DNA from: Candidatus Zixiibacteriota bacterium
GTDB lineage: Bacteria; Zixibacteria; MSB-5A5; GN15; FEB-12
Assembly (NCBI GenBank): GCA_016926795.1
Contig: JAFGNW010000172.1
Span: 1-32,757 of the forward strand
Length of the DNA stretch: 32,757 nt
Reading direction: 5' to 3'
A program made the translations under genes and the position numbers. This document shows positions 1 through 8,209 of this stretch, one piece after another. The first letter of the stretch is position 1. Each line of letters begins with the position of its first letter. The notes beneath the pieces are model-generated. The model was not told the origin of the DNA. It made no database searches and saw nothing but the letters and a program-made list of their open reading frames with translations.

Positions 1-443
1 AAATAAATGAGGGTGGTCAGGACCCCAACTATGACCACCAGTTCCGAGAAATTGGGCAGGCCACCGGCGTCCAGTATCGGGGCGACCGTGGCCGATACCT
101 GCTTGAGGGTGCGGGCGTGCAACATGGCGGGGATAGCTACCCCCGCCCCGGAGCCTATTAAAACCGCGATGGGGATGCGCGAGAGCACGGTCGTTTTGCG
201 GCTGAACCGGCCGAACATCATCAACCCGAGTATCAGCGGAATTATCAGCAGTAGTTTTCCCTGGGTGAAGAGCGGCACGAACATCAGGTCCATGATGGTG
301 TTGGTCCAGTTGATGACGATGAAATAACCTATCGACACCCCGATAAGCAGCGATTCCGCCATCTTGTAAATGGGGTTGTCGCAATAGAGAAAGGTCAGTA
401 TCGCCAGCGTTAAAATTCCGGCTATGATAGTTCCGATATCCAT
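1..443 (-). CDS. Partial multi-pass membrane protein, unknown function
   Basis: I translated the minus strand from the ATG at 443: it stays open to the window edge, giving 147 residues with no stop, so the gene is cut at its C-terminal side. The product begins MDIGTIIAGILTLAILTFLY and has about four to five hydrophobic segments separated by short loops, so it should be an integral membrane protein. Its ATG shares one base with the TAA of the preceding gene (TAATG), which indicates translational coupling. It is the fourth gene of a tight cluster of membrane proteins reading leftward. I do not recognise the family, and the sequence gives no catalytic motif. Being real is well supported by the open frame and coupling; function is unknown. 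Confidence 0.8.
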   Translation of the reverse strand, partial: MDIGTIIAGILTLAILTFLYCDNPIYKMAESLLIGVSIGYFIVINWTNTIMDLMFVPLFTQGKLLLIIPLILGLMMFGRFSRKTTVLSRIPIAVLIGSGAGVAIPAMLHARTLKQVSATVAPILDAGGLPNFSELVVIVGVLTTLIY

Positions 444-1255
444 TACGCACCCGATTTCCTTTTTCGCTCAGCAATATAAATTACATTACCGATTATAATC
501 ATAATTATAACATACACATGGGCGCTGGTCTGGGCCAGCATCCCCCTGCGACCGCTCCCACCAATTTTGAGCAGCTTCTCATATTCGGCCGCCCCGCGCA
601 AACCGCCCACCATGGCGTGCAGCTGCCCCGAGCCGATATACGGGTCATAGGTGGTCATCATCACCGCCGCCACCGCCGCCGTGACGGTCACACCGTAACG
701 GGCGCGGGCGTATTCTATCCAGTGCGTTGTAAGCGAGCCGTCGGCGATTGAAATCACCCCCGCGACATCGTCGTAGTTTTCAACCGAATCGAGCAATGGA
801 AATTGCGTGTATGGTCGGCCGAGGTAGTCCTCCGGGAAGGTCTCCGGTATCGACTCCCCCATCGACAGAATCGCCGCTATATACTGCGGCTTGAAACCGA
901 GATAGACCAGATCACGGCCATAAACTTTATCGTACTCCCTGGCCGTTTCCTGCATCAGGCGATAGCCTATCCCCGTCCCCTCGGCCAGAAGCGACACCCC
1001 GATAAGTCTGTGCCCCTTTTTGAAAGCGTGCCGCAATATCGTAAGAGCCAGTGGTTTTATCTCCGGCACCGCCGAGGCCTCGTGGTCGAACGACACCATC
1101 AGCACCGAACCTTGCGGCAGGGAGTCAATATAGTCGTACATTTTCTGCGTTTCCGCGGAGACCTTGATATCAAGCTTGACATTTATAAGCATGGCGGCGA
1201 CGATAACGACAAAGAGGCCGAGAAAGACATAATGGCGGCTTTCGAGTTTCTTCAT
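443..1255 (-). CDS. Conserved membrane-anchored protein of unknown function
   Basis: This encodes 270 residues. An N-terminal transmembrane segment (about residues 8-27, FLGLFVVIVAAMLINVKLDI) and a C-terminal one (about 243-262) flank a soluble middle of about 200 residues. That middle contains alpha/beta-looking stretches such as GSVLMVSFDHEASAVPEIK and GHRLIGVSLLAEGTGIGYRL. The topology suggests a domain held against the membrane at both ends. The start overlaps the stop of the upstream gene by ATGA (1252-1255), and the stop overlaps the next start by one base, so the cluster is translated as a unit. No known catalytic signature is visible. The middle could be a nucleotide- or peptide-binding fold, but that is speculation. 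I do not recognise the gene. Confidence 0.85.
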   Translation of the reverse strand: MKKLESRHYVFLGLFVVIVAAMLINVKLDIKVSAETQKMYDYIDSLPQGSVLMVSFDHEASAVPEIKPLALTILRHAFKKGHRLIGVSLLAEGTGIGYRLMQETAREYDKVYGRDLVYLGFKPQYIAAILSMGESIPETFPEDYLGRPYTQFPLLDSVENYDDVAGVISIADGSLTTHWIEYARARYGVTVTAAVAAVMMTTYDPYIGSGQLHAMVGGLRGAAEYEKLLKIGGSGRRGMLAQTSAHVYVIIMIIIGNVIYIAERKRKSGA

Positions 1256-1887
1256 TTATCCCCTCCCAGCCAGGTGCGCTCGATACCGATAATAACCCGA
1301 AGCGAAGTGGTAAGCGAGCCGAGGCCGATACCGATAAGAATCGCCCGACGGGCCGACATCGACGGGTAACTGCGAACCCAGTCAGCAACCTGTGGAATTT
1401 CATCGGCGATGACATCACCGATAGACGACCGGCTGATTAGCATTATAAGGGCGGCTACAAGAAGGATAGTCGCCTGGACAGAGCGGGCGCGGAAACCCCG
1501 GAAAGAGGCCGAGGCTACGAAAAAGGCCAGCAGGGCGAAAACCGTCGCCTGCATCGGTACCTGGATATTCTCGAACACCCACATGAACGGCGAGTCTCCC
1601 TTGATGCCCCAGATGAGCGCCAGGAGCGGCACGACAAACACACCGAGTATAGATACGATACGGTAGGGACGGTCTTCTCCCCTTTCGACTCCCTTAAGGT
1701 TGATTTTTACAAAACTGACGACCCCGACCAGCAGCGTGAAGGCGAAGATAATCTGGAAATATTCGTTTAGGATGGCCAGATTCAGGCTTTTAGCCGACGG
1801 GTGCTGGGAGAAAAAAAGAACGAACAGGGTCACCCCGAACAGAGCGCAGACTATTTTAGGAATTTTGCGCGCCATCAGAAAACCCAC
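1252..1887 (-). CDS. Multi-pass membrane protein, unknown function
   Basis: This encodes 211 residues with roughly five hydrophobic segments: near the N-terminus (about 7-27), 35-60, 78-95, 110-130 and 137-150, followed by another around 180-200. It looks like an integral inner-membrane protein. It starts 13 bases inside the end of the upstream DUF6754-like gene and ends with an ATGA overlap into the next, so it belongs to the same coupled operon. The longest reading starts MGFLMARKIPK; a second ATG four codons later is equally possible. No transporter or enzyme family is recognisable. The fixed order of soluble-domain and pure-membrane genes suggests that the four products form one membrane complex, which is inference from context only. 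Confidence 0.82.
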   Translation of the reverse strand: MGFLMARKIPKIVCALFGVTLFVLFFSQHPSAKSLNLAILNEYFQIIFAFTLLVGVVSFVKINLKGVERGEDRPYRIVSILGVFVVPLLALIWGIKGDSPFMWVFENIQVPMQATVFALLAFFVASASFRGFRARSVQATILLVAALIMLISRSSIGDVIADEIPQVADWVRSYPSMSARRAILIGIGLGSLTTSLRVIIGIERTWLGGDK

Positions 1888-2684
1888 CAGTCCGCCGCGG
1901 GGTCAAACGAAACCCAGATTACGGCCGCTATAATTAAAATTATTATAATAATCTTGAGAATGTCCTGTGCCCGTATCGAGGCCAGGATAGATTTATCACC
2001 GGAGAGATAGCCCGAGGCGGCGAAGAGTTCCTCGCCTATTAATGTATAGTCGCAGGCGACAATGAAAAACGACAGCTGGATAGTGGAGTCGGTACCGGCG
2101 ATTTGAATCGAACCGGCGATATTGCCCGTCTCGGCCAGGATCAGTGACTCGGCCTCGAATGTACCCAGCAGGAATATTGAGGCCGGTTTCAGGCGGGTTA
2201 TCAACCCCTCCACGGCTGCAGCATAACCAAACTGTGAGGAGGTGACATAGCGGATATCATCCTCTTTGAAGCGGTCGACAAAACCGGCCCGGGCGTAACT
2301 CTCGCGAACGACCTCCTGGGCCACCGACATTATCACCGGGTCATGAGTGGGAAATATCAAGTCGCAGTTATACTGTGCCGTTTTCTCGGCGACGTGGCTC
2401 AGGATGTTCAGCGAGGCAATGGTCGTGGGGCGCTGGATATCCCCTCCCCAGCCGGGGGTGTACAGAATCGGCAGGGCCATCTCGGTCGCCCGACCGATGG
2501 CGTTCTCAACCGCCTTGAGCCCGGCAATCTCGCGAACCTTGAATTTTTCCCGGCTCTTTTTATGGAAGGTCGTGTATAAAACGATAATAATCGATATAAC
2601 GGCAAAGATTAAGACCGGCAGTTTGGATATTTCGAACCAGGCTACAGCCGGAATAAAAATACAACAAGCTAAACTCAGTGCCAT
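1875..2684 (-). CDS. DUF6754-like membrane-anchored protein
   Basis: This encodes 269 residues: an N-terminal membrane segment (about 8-40), a soluble domain (about 48-235) and a C-terminal membrane segment (about 243-262). The soluble part contains NAIGRATEMALPILYTPGWG, then SSQFGYAAAVEGLITR, then GTFEAESLILAETGNIAGS and VACDYTLIGEELFAASGYLS. From memory this pattern matches the family named DUF6754, whose function is unknown; the number was not verified. It is the first gene of the leftward cluster and diverges from the ABC transporter operon, with 110 bases between the two starts. No clear Shine-Dalgarno site precedes the ATG, so the start is the least certain part. The Cys-Asp-Tyr and Glu-Glu residues near the end are candidates for a conserved site. 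Confidence 0.82.
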   Translation of the reverse strand: MALSLACCIFIPAVAWFEISKLPVLIFAVISIIIVLYTTFHKKSREKFKVREIAGLKAVENAIGRATEMALPILYTPGWGGDIQRPTTIASLNILSHVAEKTAQYNCDLIFPTHDPVIMSVAQEVVRESYARAGFVDRFKEDDIRYVTSSQFGYAAAVEGLITRLKPASIFLLGTFEAESLILAETGNIAGSIQIAGTDSTIQLSFFIVACDYTLIGEELFAASGYLSGDKSILASIRAQDILKIIIIILIIAAVIWVSFDPAADWWVF

Positions 2685-2733
2685 ACGATGATAATCACTT
2701 TTTCGAACGATAAATCAACTAAAAGATTTCTTG

Positions 2734-2761
2734 TTGACCTTTTGAAAAATAAAAATATATT
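2734..2761 (+). promoter_or_regulatory. Sigma-70-type promoter of the ABC importer operon
   Basis: TTGACC (2734-2739) and TATATT (2756-2761) are separated by 16 bases, 34 bases before the ATG of the binding-protein gene. A purine-rich Shine-Dalgarno stretch (GAGAGG) lies just ahead of that ATG. This was read directly from sequence and is not experimentally supported. Confidence 0.6.
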
Positions 2762-2794
2762 GCATGAGTTTAAATTAAGGAAAGAGAGGATACT

Positions 2795-4015
2795 ATGAAG
2801 ATAAAAGCCGTTTTACTGACTTTATCGCTGATTTTATCGATATCGACCGTTTATGCCGAGACAACTCTGAACTGGTGGCAGTTCTGGACCGACCCCGGTA
2901 TCAAACCGACCATTAACGCCATGGTCGAGGACTTTGAGAAAGCCAACCCGGATATAAAAGTGAAAGTGACCGACCTGACCTGGGCTAACGGCCATGAAAA
3001 GCTGGTGATGGCGTTCGCATCGGGAACGGCTCCCGATGTCGTGGAACTGGGTTCCGACTGGCTGGGTGAATTCATTGTCAATGACCATATCGCCGATATC
3101 ACCTATCACATCACCGCCGACAGCGGCGAGTTCGATGGCTGGAGCATGGCCACCTACGATGATAAAGTGTATGCCAGACCCTGGATTCTCGGTACGCGGG
3201 TTATTTTCGGTAATCGCGACCTGTTAACCCGGGCCGGTTTCAAAGAGGATACCATCCCTACTATTTTCATGGCGTTTCGTCGCATGACCAATAAAATAAG
3301 TTCACTCGGGTCGGATATTTACGGCTGGGGTTCCAACGCACCCGAAAAACACCGCCTGTACAAAAAATTTCTTCCCTTTTTCTGGTCGGCCGGCGCCCAG
3401 ATTTTTACCGATGACAACAAGTACTGCGTTTTTTCATCCATGAACGCTGGCAACGCCATGAACCTTTATCAGATACTTAACGATTCGAGCGGTTATGTCG
3501 CCAGCCAGCGGGGCATTGAGGACGCTTTTCTGGACGGTAAAATAGGTTTCATTCTGTCGGGTGACTGGCTGTTGAAGAGAATCAAACAGGAGAACCGAAA
3601 AATAAACTTTTTTACGGCACTCTTTCCCGGTCCCGTTTTACCCGGTCGTTCTTTCATGGGCGGCGAGTTCCTGGCCGTCAATAAAAATATTGATAAGGAT
3701 AAAAAAGAGGCAGCTCTGAAATTCATCGATTTCATGACCTCTCCCGAAAACCAGCTTCGTTTCTGCAAAGCCAACTATTCAGCCAATCCCTCCAGTCGGA
3801 AAGCTCAGGAGGATGACTATTTCAAACAGGATGTCAACCTGCAGACTTTCATAAAACAGCTTCGTATGGCCAAACACCCACCCGTAGACCCCAACTGGGT
3901 CTATATCGAAGAAATAATCGAAAAGGCTGTCGAGGATGTCGTCTTCAACGGCCAGCCGATAGCAGCCACTCTGCTGGAGGCTCAGCATAAAATAGCGGCG
4001 TTAAGGAAAAAATGA
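2795..4015 (+). CDS. ABC sugar-type substrate-binding protein (family 1)
   Basis: This encodes 406 residues. It starts with a Sec signal peptide (about 1-21, ending VYA-ET) and continues as a mature protein of the maltose-binding-protein class. Typical features are the early NWWQFWTDPGIKPTINAMVE, the segment FASGTAPDVVELGSDWLGEF, and the C-terminal AALKFIDFMTSPENQLRF. The product should bind a saccharide or related solute in the periplasm and deliver it to the two permeases downstream. The substrate cannot be read from the sequence. There is no Cys after the signal peptide, so it is a soluble periplasmic form rather than a lipoprotein. The stop overlaps the next start as ATGA. The family call is secure; the substrate is open. 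Confidence 0.93.
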   Translation: MKIKAVLLTLSLILSISTVYAETTLNWWQFWTDPGIKPTINAMVEDFEKANPDIKVKVTDLTWANGHEKLVMAFASGTAPDVVELGSDWLGEFIVNDHIADITYHITADSGEFDGWSMATYDDKVYARPWILGTRVIFGNRDLLTRAGFKEDTIPTIFMAFRRMTNKISSLGSDIYGWGSNAPEKHRLYKKFLPFFWSAGAQIFTDDNKYCVFSSMNAGNAMNLYQILNDSSGYVASQRGIEDAFLDGKIGFILSGDWLLKRIKQENRKINFFTALFPGPVLPGRSFMGGEFLAVNKNIDKDKKEAALKFIDFMTSPENQLRFCKANYSANPSSRKAQEDDYFKQDVNLQTFIKQLRMAKHPPVDPNWVYIEEIIEKAVEDVVFNGQPIAATLLEAQHKIAALRKK

Positions 4016-4896
4016 GAGGCTCGAAGCTTTCAGCGTTCACCTTCTCACTCCCCTGGCTCTTGACTTTTAGCCTTTTCTGGGCTTTCCCTCTCGTTTACTC
4101 CTTTTTGATAGGCTTCACCGACTGCAACCTGCATACTTTTAAATTTCTTCCCTGGGCCAATACCTGGATCGGCTGGGATAACTATAAGGCTCTGCTGACC
4201 GACAGCGAATTCATAGATTCCCTTAAGAACACCTTTATTTTTGTTTTCGGCACTATTCCCGTAACAACCGTTATTGCCCTGGTGATGGCCCTTCTGGTGA
4301 GCCGCCGGTTTAAAGGGCGGGCGCTTTTCCGGGCCGGTTATTTTTTGCCCTCGATTACATCGATGGTCGTCATCGCCCTGATCTTCATCAACCTTTACCA
4401 GCGCGGCGGCTATGTCGCCCTGTTGTGCGAGATGGCCGGTATCGCTCCTCCGGTCAACGGTTTTCTGTATGACCGCGGTACCGCCTTATACGCCGTTATG
4501 GCTATGGATATCTGGATGTCGGTCGGCTATTACATGCTCATCTTTCTGGCCGGTCTGAAAGCCATCCCGGAAGAGCTTTACGAAGTCGCCGAGGTGCACG
4601 GCGCCTCGTCTGGGAGGCAATTTTTTTCCATCACCCTGCCGCTTTTGAAACCGGTAGCGCTGTTCGTTCTGGTTATCAATTCCATTAAGTCGTTCCAGGT
4701 TTTCGTGGAAATTTTCGTGATGACCAAAGGAAAATTCGACAGTTCCACTATGGTCTATTTCATCTACGATACCGGTCTGGCAACAGCTTTTAAATTCGGT
4801 TATGCCTCTGCCGCCGCCTATATCCTTTTTGTCATAATTGCCGTTTTCTCGGTTATCCAGTTTATTTTATTCCGGAGGAAACAGACAGCATGGTAA
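4012..4896 (+). CDS. ABC sugar-type permease, MalF/UgpA class
   Basis: This encodes 294 residues with about six membrane helices. The cytoplasmic EAA loop lies at about 187-215 (EELYEVAEVHGASSGRQFF and then TLPLLKP), where the ATPase docks. Length and layout are normal for the binding-protein-dependent permeases of the carbohydrate uptake 1 class; the long periplasmic insert of E. coli MalF is absent. The ATG overlaps the binding-protein stop, with AAGGA as a ribosome site. With the following gene it should form the heterodimeric channel in the inner membrane. No ATPase gene is present in the operon, so the energising subunit is presumably a shared MsmX/UgpC-like protein encoded elsewhere. 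Confidence 0.94.
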   Translation: MRGSKLSAFTFSLPWLLTFSLFWAFPLVYSFLIGFTDCNLHTFKFLPWANTWIGWDNYKALLTDSEFIDSLKNTFIFVFGTIPVTTVIALVMALLVSRRFKGRALFRAGYFLPSITSMVVIALIFINLYQRGGYVALLCEMAGIAPPVNGFLYDRGTALYAVMAMDIWMSVGYYMLIFLAGLKAIPEELYEVAEVHGASSGRQFFSITLPLLKPVALFVLVINSIKSFQVFVEIFVMTKGKFDSSTMVYFIYDTGLATAFKFGYASAAAYILFVIIAVFSVIQFILFRRKQTAW

Positions 4897-5717
4897 CCGG
4901 GCACAACGTATTCAAGGAAGTTTTTCGTTATCTCTTGCTTACAGTCGTTCTGGCGGTAATGGTCGGGCCTCTCCTCTGGATGTTTCGCGTGTCTTTCATG
5001 AGAGTAGGCGAAAGTATCGCTCTGCAGAATCTGTTCAGTTTAAGTTTTACTTTAACAAATTTCCTCGATCTATTCTCCAATATCAATATGGGTCGTCCGT
5101 TATTCAACTCGGTTCTGGTCGTAACGGCGGTTACGCTGGGGAATATACTTTTCTGTTTCATGACGGCTTATACTCTGGCTCGTTTTAAGTATCTCGCCAA
5201 CCGGTTTTTGTTTGTCACCGTTATCCTGATTCTGATGATACCGGCCCACATAGTCATTATTCCCCTTTATTTGTTGTGTTTGAAAACCGGTATTTATAAC
5301 ACATACTGGGCGCTGATTCTCCCCTGGCTGGTCAACCCGATCGGTATTTTTCTGGTCAAACAGTATATAGAAACGATCCCGCCTTCGATGGAAGAAGCCG
5401 CCCGGGTTGACGGGGCCGGTGATTTTCAGATTCTTTTTAAAATCGTAATGCCGTTGTGCAAACCGGCTCTGGCGGTTCTCGCCATCCAGATTTTCTTTAC
5501 CAACTGGAATTCGTTTTTATTCCCCTATATTCTCGTTTCGGATAATGATTTGTACACCCTGCCGGTCGCCCTGGCCCTCTTCCAGGGACATCAGGCTATC
5601 GACTGGCAGCACCTCATGGCCGGTTCAGTTATTGCTGTTATACCGGTCTTAATTGTCTTTTTCTTCATGCAGCGTCAGATTATTTCGGGCATAACCGTCG
5701 GAAGCATCAAACAATAA
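4890..5717 (+). CDS. ABC sugar-type permease, MalG/UgpE class
   Basis: This encodes 275 residues with about six membrane helices. The EAA motif is at about 165-191 (PPSMEEAARVDGAGDFQILF, then IVMPLCKP), close to the family consensus. It overlaps the previous permease by seven bases, and the pair should form the transmembrane channel of the importer. It is the last gene of the operon: 114 bases follow before the next start, without an obvious strong terminator. Family assignment is secure, but nothing in the sequence identifies the solute. Confidence 0.94.
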   Translation: MVTGHNVFKEVFRYLLLTVVLAVMVGPLLWMFRVSFMRVGESIALQNLFSLSFTLTNFLDLFSNINMGRPLFNSVLVVTAVTLGNILFCFMTAYTLARFKYLANRFLFVTVILILMIPAHIVIIPLYLLCLKTGIYNTYWALILPWLVNPIGIFLVKQYIETIPPSMEEAARVDGAGDFQILFKIVMPLCKPALAVLAIQIFFTNWNSFLFPYILVSDNDLYTLPVALALFQGHQAIDWQHLMAGSVIAVIPVLIVFFFMQRQIISGITVGSIKQ

Positions 5718-5770
5718 TACCAAAGTTTTTTAATTTTTTTCTTGATTTAAGGCTCTTCTTGAACTAAAAT

Positions 5771-5797
5771 TTGTCAATATTTAGAAGAGAATATAAT
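5771..5797 (+). promoter_or_regulatory. Candidate promoter of the OmpA-like lipoprotein gene
   Basis: A perfect TATAAT at 5792-5797 lies 34 bases before the chosen ATG. TTGTCA at 5771-5776 is the only reasonable -35, but the 15-base spacer is short, so the -35 assignment is weak. Confidence 0.45.
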
Positions 5798-5831
5798 AAG
5801 TAATAATCTTTAATTGAAAGGATTCAAGAGA

Positions 5832-6431
5832 ATGAAGAAACTTTACATGCTGCCGGTTTTGCTGGCGTTTATGGCATTGTTGGTTTCTGGTTGCGGAGTT
5901 AACAAAGATTACGTGGCTCAACAGATTTCGGACTCGGAAGCGAAAATCGACGCCAAAATTAAAACGGTGTCCGATAAGACCAACACCAACGACCAGGAAA
6001 TCACCAAACTGAAAGCTTTGGCCTCGCAGCTTTCAGAAAAAGCCGACCTGGCAATAAATAAAGCGTCCGGCTTTGAAAATTACCAGATTATCTGGTCGGG
6101 CGAAATAAATTTCGATTTTGACAGTTATGAGATCGATAATGTCGCCGGCGGCGTCCTGAACGAAGCCGGAGAAAAACTGGAAAACTATCCCGGTTCTCTG
6201 CTTGAGATCGCCGGATATACCGACATCACCGGGTCCGCCAAATACAATTTCCTGCTGGGTGAAAAGCGGGCTAACGCCGCCAAAAGATTCCTGGCCGAGC
6301 GGTTCGGGATTAACCTTTACCGGATGTTCATCGTATCCTATGGTGAGGATAAACCGGTGGCCCTCCCCGACGAGAAACACGCCAACGCCAAAAACCGCCG
6401 CGTAACGCTGACTATCTGGGGCCAGCTCTAA
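5832..6431 (+). CDS. OmpA-domain outer-membrane lipoprotein (Pal-like)
   Basis: The chosen ATG at 5832 gives 199 residues; an in-frame TTG at 5814 is possible, but AGGA sits at a good distance from the ATG. The signal peptide ends in a lipobox (LLVSGC, Cys about 21). A charged, heptad-like stretch (about 25-70, several Ala/Lys/Asp repeats) then looks like a coiled coil. The OmpA C-terminal domain at about 88-198 has NFDFDSYEID, EIAGYTDITGSAKYNFLLGE, the peptidoglycan-site residues in HANAKNRRV, and SYGEDKP. It should be anchored in the outer membrane and bind peptidoglycan. It stands alone between a promoter and a strong terminator, so it is not part of a tol-pal operon here. Pal itself usually has no coiled coil. 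Confidence 0.9.
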   Translation: MKKLYMLPVLLAFMALLVSGCGVNKDYVAQQISDSEAKIDAKIKTVSDKTNTNDQEITKLKALASQLSEKADLAINKASGFENYQIIWSGEINFDFDSYEIDNVAGGVLNEAGEKLENYPGSLLEIAGYTDITGSAKYNFLLGEKRANAAKRFLAERFGINLYRMFIVSYGEDKPVALPDEKHANAKNRRVTLTIWGQL

Positions 6432-6457
6432 GAATTTATCTTAACGAGTTTTCTGAA

Positions 6458-6483
6458 AGCGGGATTTTATCCCGCTTTTTTTT
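6458..6483 (+). terminator. Intrinsic terminator after the OmpA-like gene
   Basis: A perfect 8-bp stem (AGCGGGAT at 6458-6465, ATCCCGCT at 6469-6476) with a three-base loop is followed by eight Ts, 26 bases after the stop. It also lies in the gap facing the convergent Ig-like gene, but the opposite side lacks a good T-run. Confidence 0.92.
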
Positions 6484-6514
6484 ATTGTAATCTATTATGG
6501 TTCACGAAAGATAT

Positions 6515-8209
6515 TTATTTGAACTCGAATTTTATTTCCGAAGTTTCGAAACGAGCCCGCACCCGGATGGTGTCCGGATAGGTCGCCATGGTTTCGGAAG
6601 GCTGGAAGGGATGAATTTTTCCCGCGCTCCATTCTTCATTCAAGTCCCTGTCGATAAAACCCGACAACAGGTATCTTCCCGCCGGTACGTCGATTTTGAA
6701 ATCCTTAGCCGGCACCGTCAATTTGAAATTTTGTTTGGTGTTGAGATTATCGAAAGTCAGCAGCGCCGGACTGCCGGTCAAACCCGGCAGCGTTCTCAGT
6801 ACTTCACCCGATATCGAACCCAGCGAATCCGCGTTCAGGAAAGAGAAGCTATAAGACAGAAGCGAATCACCCATGGCATTTCCGGCCCGGTCGAGGATAT
6901 CGAACTCGGTAATGTCGAGTCGATAACGCCCGCCTGGTTTTAAAGTACCGGCGTCGAACGACAGATGAAACGGGTCGCGCCAGTATTTATTGACCGCAAC
7001 CGCTATGGAATCGCTCTCCCAGAGCAGGAAGGTCTGGTCGGTTATCGAACCGGTGTCGAGCGGTTCGGAAAAACTTATCTCGACCTCGGCGCCGCTAAGG
7101 AAAATCGGTTTATCACCCGGTTGGAACGACAGAACACCCGGCGGAACAACATCTTCTTTAAGGGCCAGTTCGATATTTTCGAAAACCAGCTTTGGTTTGT
7201 CGATATCGTAGGTCAGGCGAAGGTTGTATGTGCCGGTGACAAGACCTTCAAAAAGAACGTTTAAAAGCGAAGATTCGTCGAGACCCGTTTCCTGGAAGGA
7301 GACACCGTAAAGCTTCGAGAGGGTGTCGGCAACGGGAACGAGCTCGATATTGGACGGGCTAATTCGCAGCAGGTCGAGTGGGATCTTCCTCGTGATTCTT
7401 ATTTTTAAAAGATTGTCCGGGTTCAAAACGGCTGAGATGATTTCTACCCTGGTGGTGTCGAAAACGGTCATGGCCATCAGGATGTTCTTGAGCGATATTT
7501 CACCGCCGATATTTATCGGGCGGTCGGGCAGGGCGAAGGTTTCCCGGAGAGGGTTAAACCTTTCATCTTTGTTCTTGTCGTTGAAGGCCAGCAGGCGGTA
7601 TTCTTTTTCCGGCAGGTACTGAAATGAAAAATATCCCGTACGGCTGGAAATCGTCAGATAATCGGGATAGATGGAATCGAAGGGAATACTGTCGGGCTGA
7701 CCCGCCAGCTCGTACAAGGCCAAAAGCGCACCGCTCTGAGGTTTGCCGTCCCCGAAAACGAAACCGGCTATAGCCCCGGAATCGATAGTCGCACCGGTGG
7801 AAAAAGCTATTATTACGGCGCTGTCGAGCTTGTTGTTGCGAAGGTCGGTTACGGTCGGGGAAACTGAAATGATATAGGTCTGGTCGGTCTTGAAACTGTC
7901 CGGCAGTTCGATAATGACCCGGTCCGACTTCCATTTGATTTTGGGACTTTCTTTCAGCCGCGGCGAAAGATAAACGGGATTATCACGGGTAGGCTCAACA
8001 ACGGGTTCCGAAAAATACAGTTCGATGCGGTCGGACGGCGGCACATCGATGGCGCCGTTGGCCGGGACGGAACCCAGAAGAACGGGCGGCTTTTTGTCCT
8101 CCTCCCCGCCGGGCGGAGAAACGATTTCAGCACAATTGAAATAAAATAATGTTAAGATGATTATTGAAAGAAAGCTTAACTTCCCGCGGTGAAGGATGTT
8201 GTTATTCAA
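6515..8209 (-). CDS. Ig-like (Big_5) domain putative lipoprotein
   Basis: The chosen start is a TTG at 8209 that overlaps the TGA of the upstream TPR gene, with AAGGAG 11 bases before it. This gives 564 residues starting with a hydrophobic signal peptide. A longer frame reaches 8272 but would read across the TPR gene. A Cys follows the hydrophobic core (TLFYFNC), so a lipoprotein is likely, although Asn before the Cys is unusual. The mature part begins with a proline/glycine-rich linker and an Ig-like domain: KPPVLLGSVPANGAIDVPPS, then IELYFSEPV. A second copy of the same fold occurs near residues 365-450 (IFLSGAEVEISFSEP). Between them lies a carboxypeptidase-regulatory-like region (about 145-230). 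It probably acts as a surface or periplasmic scaffold; no enzyme motif is seen. Confidence 0.82.
   Translation of the reverse strand: MNNNILHRGKLSFLSIIILTLFYFNCAEIVSPPGGEEDKKPPVLLGSVPANGAIDVPPSDRIELYFSEPVVEPTRDNPVYLSPRLKESPKIKWKSDRVIIELPDSFKTDQTYIISVSPTVTDLRNNKLDSAVIIAFSTGATIDSGAIAGFVFGDGKPQSGALLALYELAGQPDSIPFDSIYPDYLTISSRTGYFSFQYLPEKEYRLLAFNDKNKDERFNPLRETFALPDRPINIGGEISLKNILMAMTVFDTTRVEIISAVLNPDNLLKIRITRKIPLDLLRISPSNIELVPVADTLSKLYGVSFQETGLDESSLLNVLFEGLVTGTYNLRLTYDIDKPKLVFENIELALKEDVVPPGVLSFQPGDKPIFLSGAEVEISFSEPLDTGSITDQTFLLWESDSIAVAVNKYWRDPFHLSFDAGTLKPGGRYRLDITEFDILDRAGNAMGDSLLSYSFSFLNADSLGSISGEVLRTLPGLTGSPALLTFDNLNTKQNFKLTVPAKDFKIDVPAGRYLLSGFIDRDLNEEWSAGKIHPFQPSETMATYPDTIRVRARFETSEIKFEFK

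Noticed and set aside
803-1369. 188-residue plus-strand frame over the left membrane cluster
   Set aside because: It spans two overlapping minus-strand genes, is rich in Arg/His as shadows often are, and lacks start signals.
2685-2730. Promoter for the leftward membrane cluster (TTGATT and TATCAT)
   Set aside because: The spacing is poor and the predicted start would fall inside the coding region.
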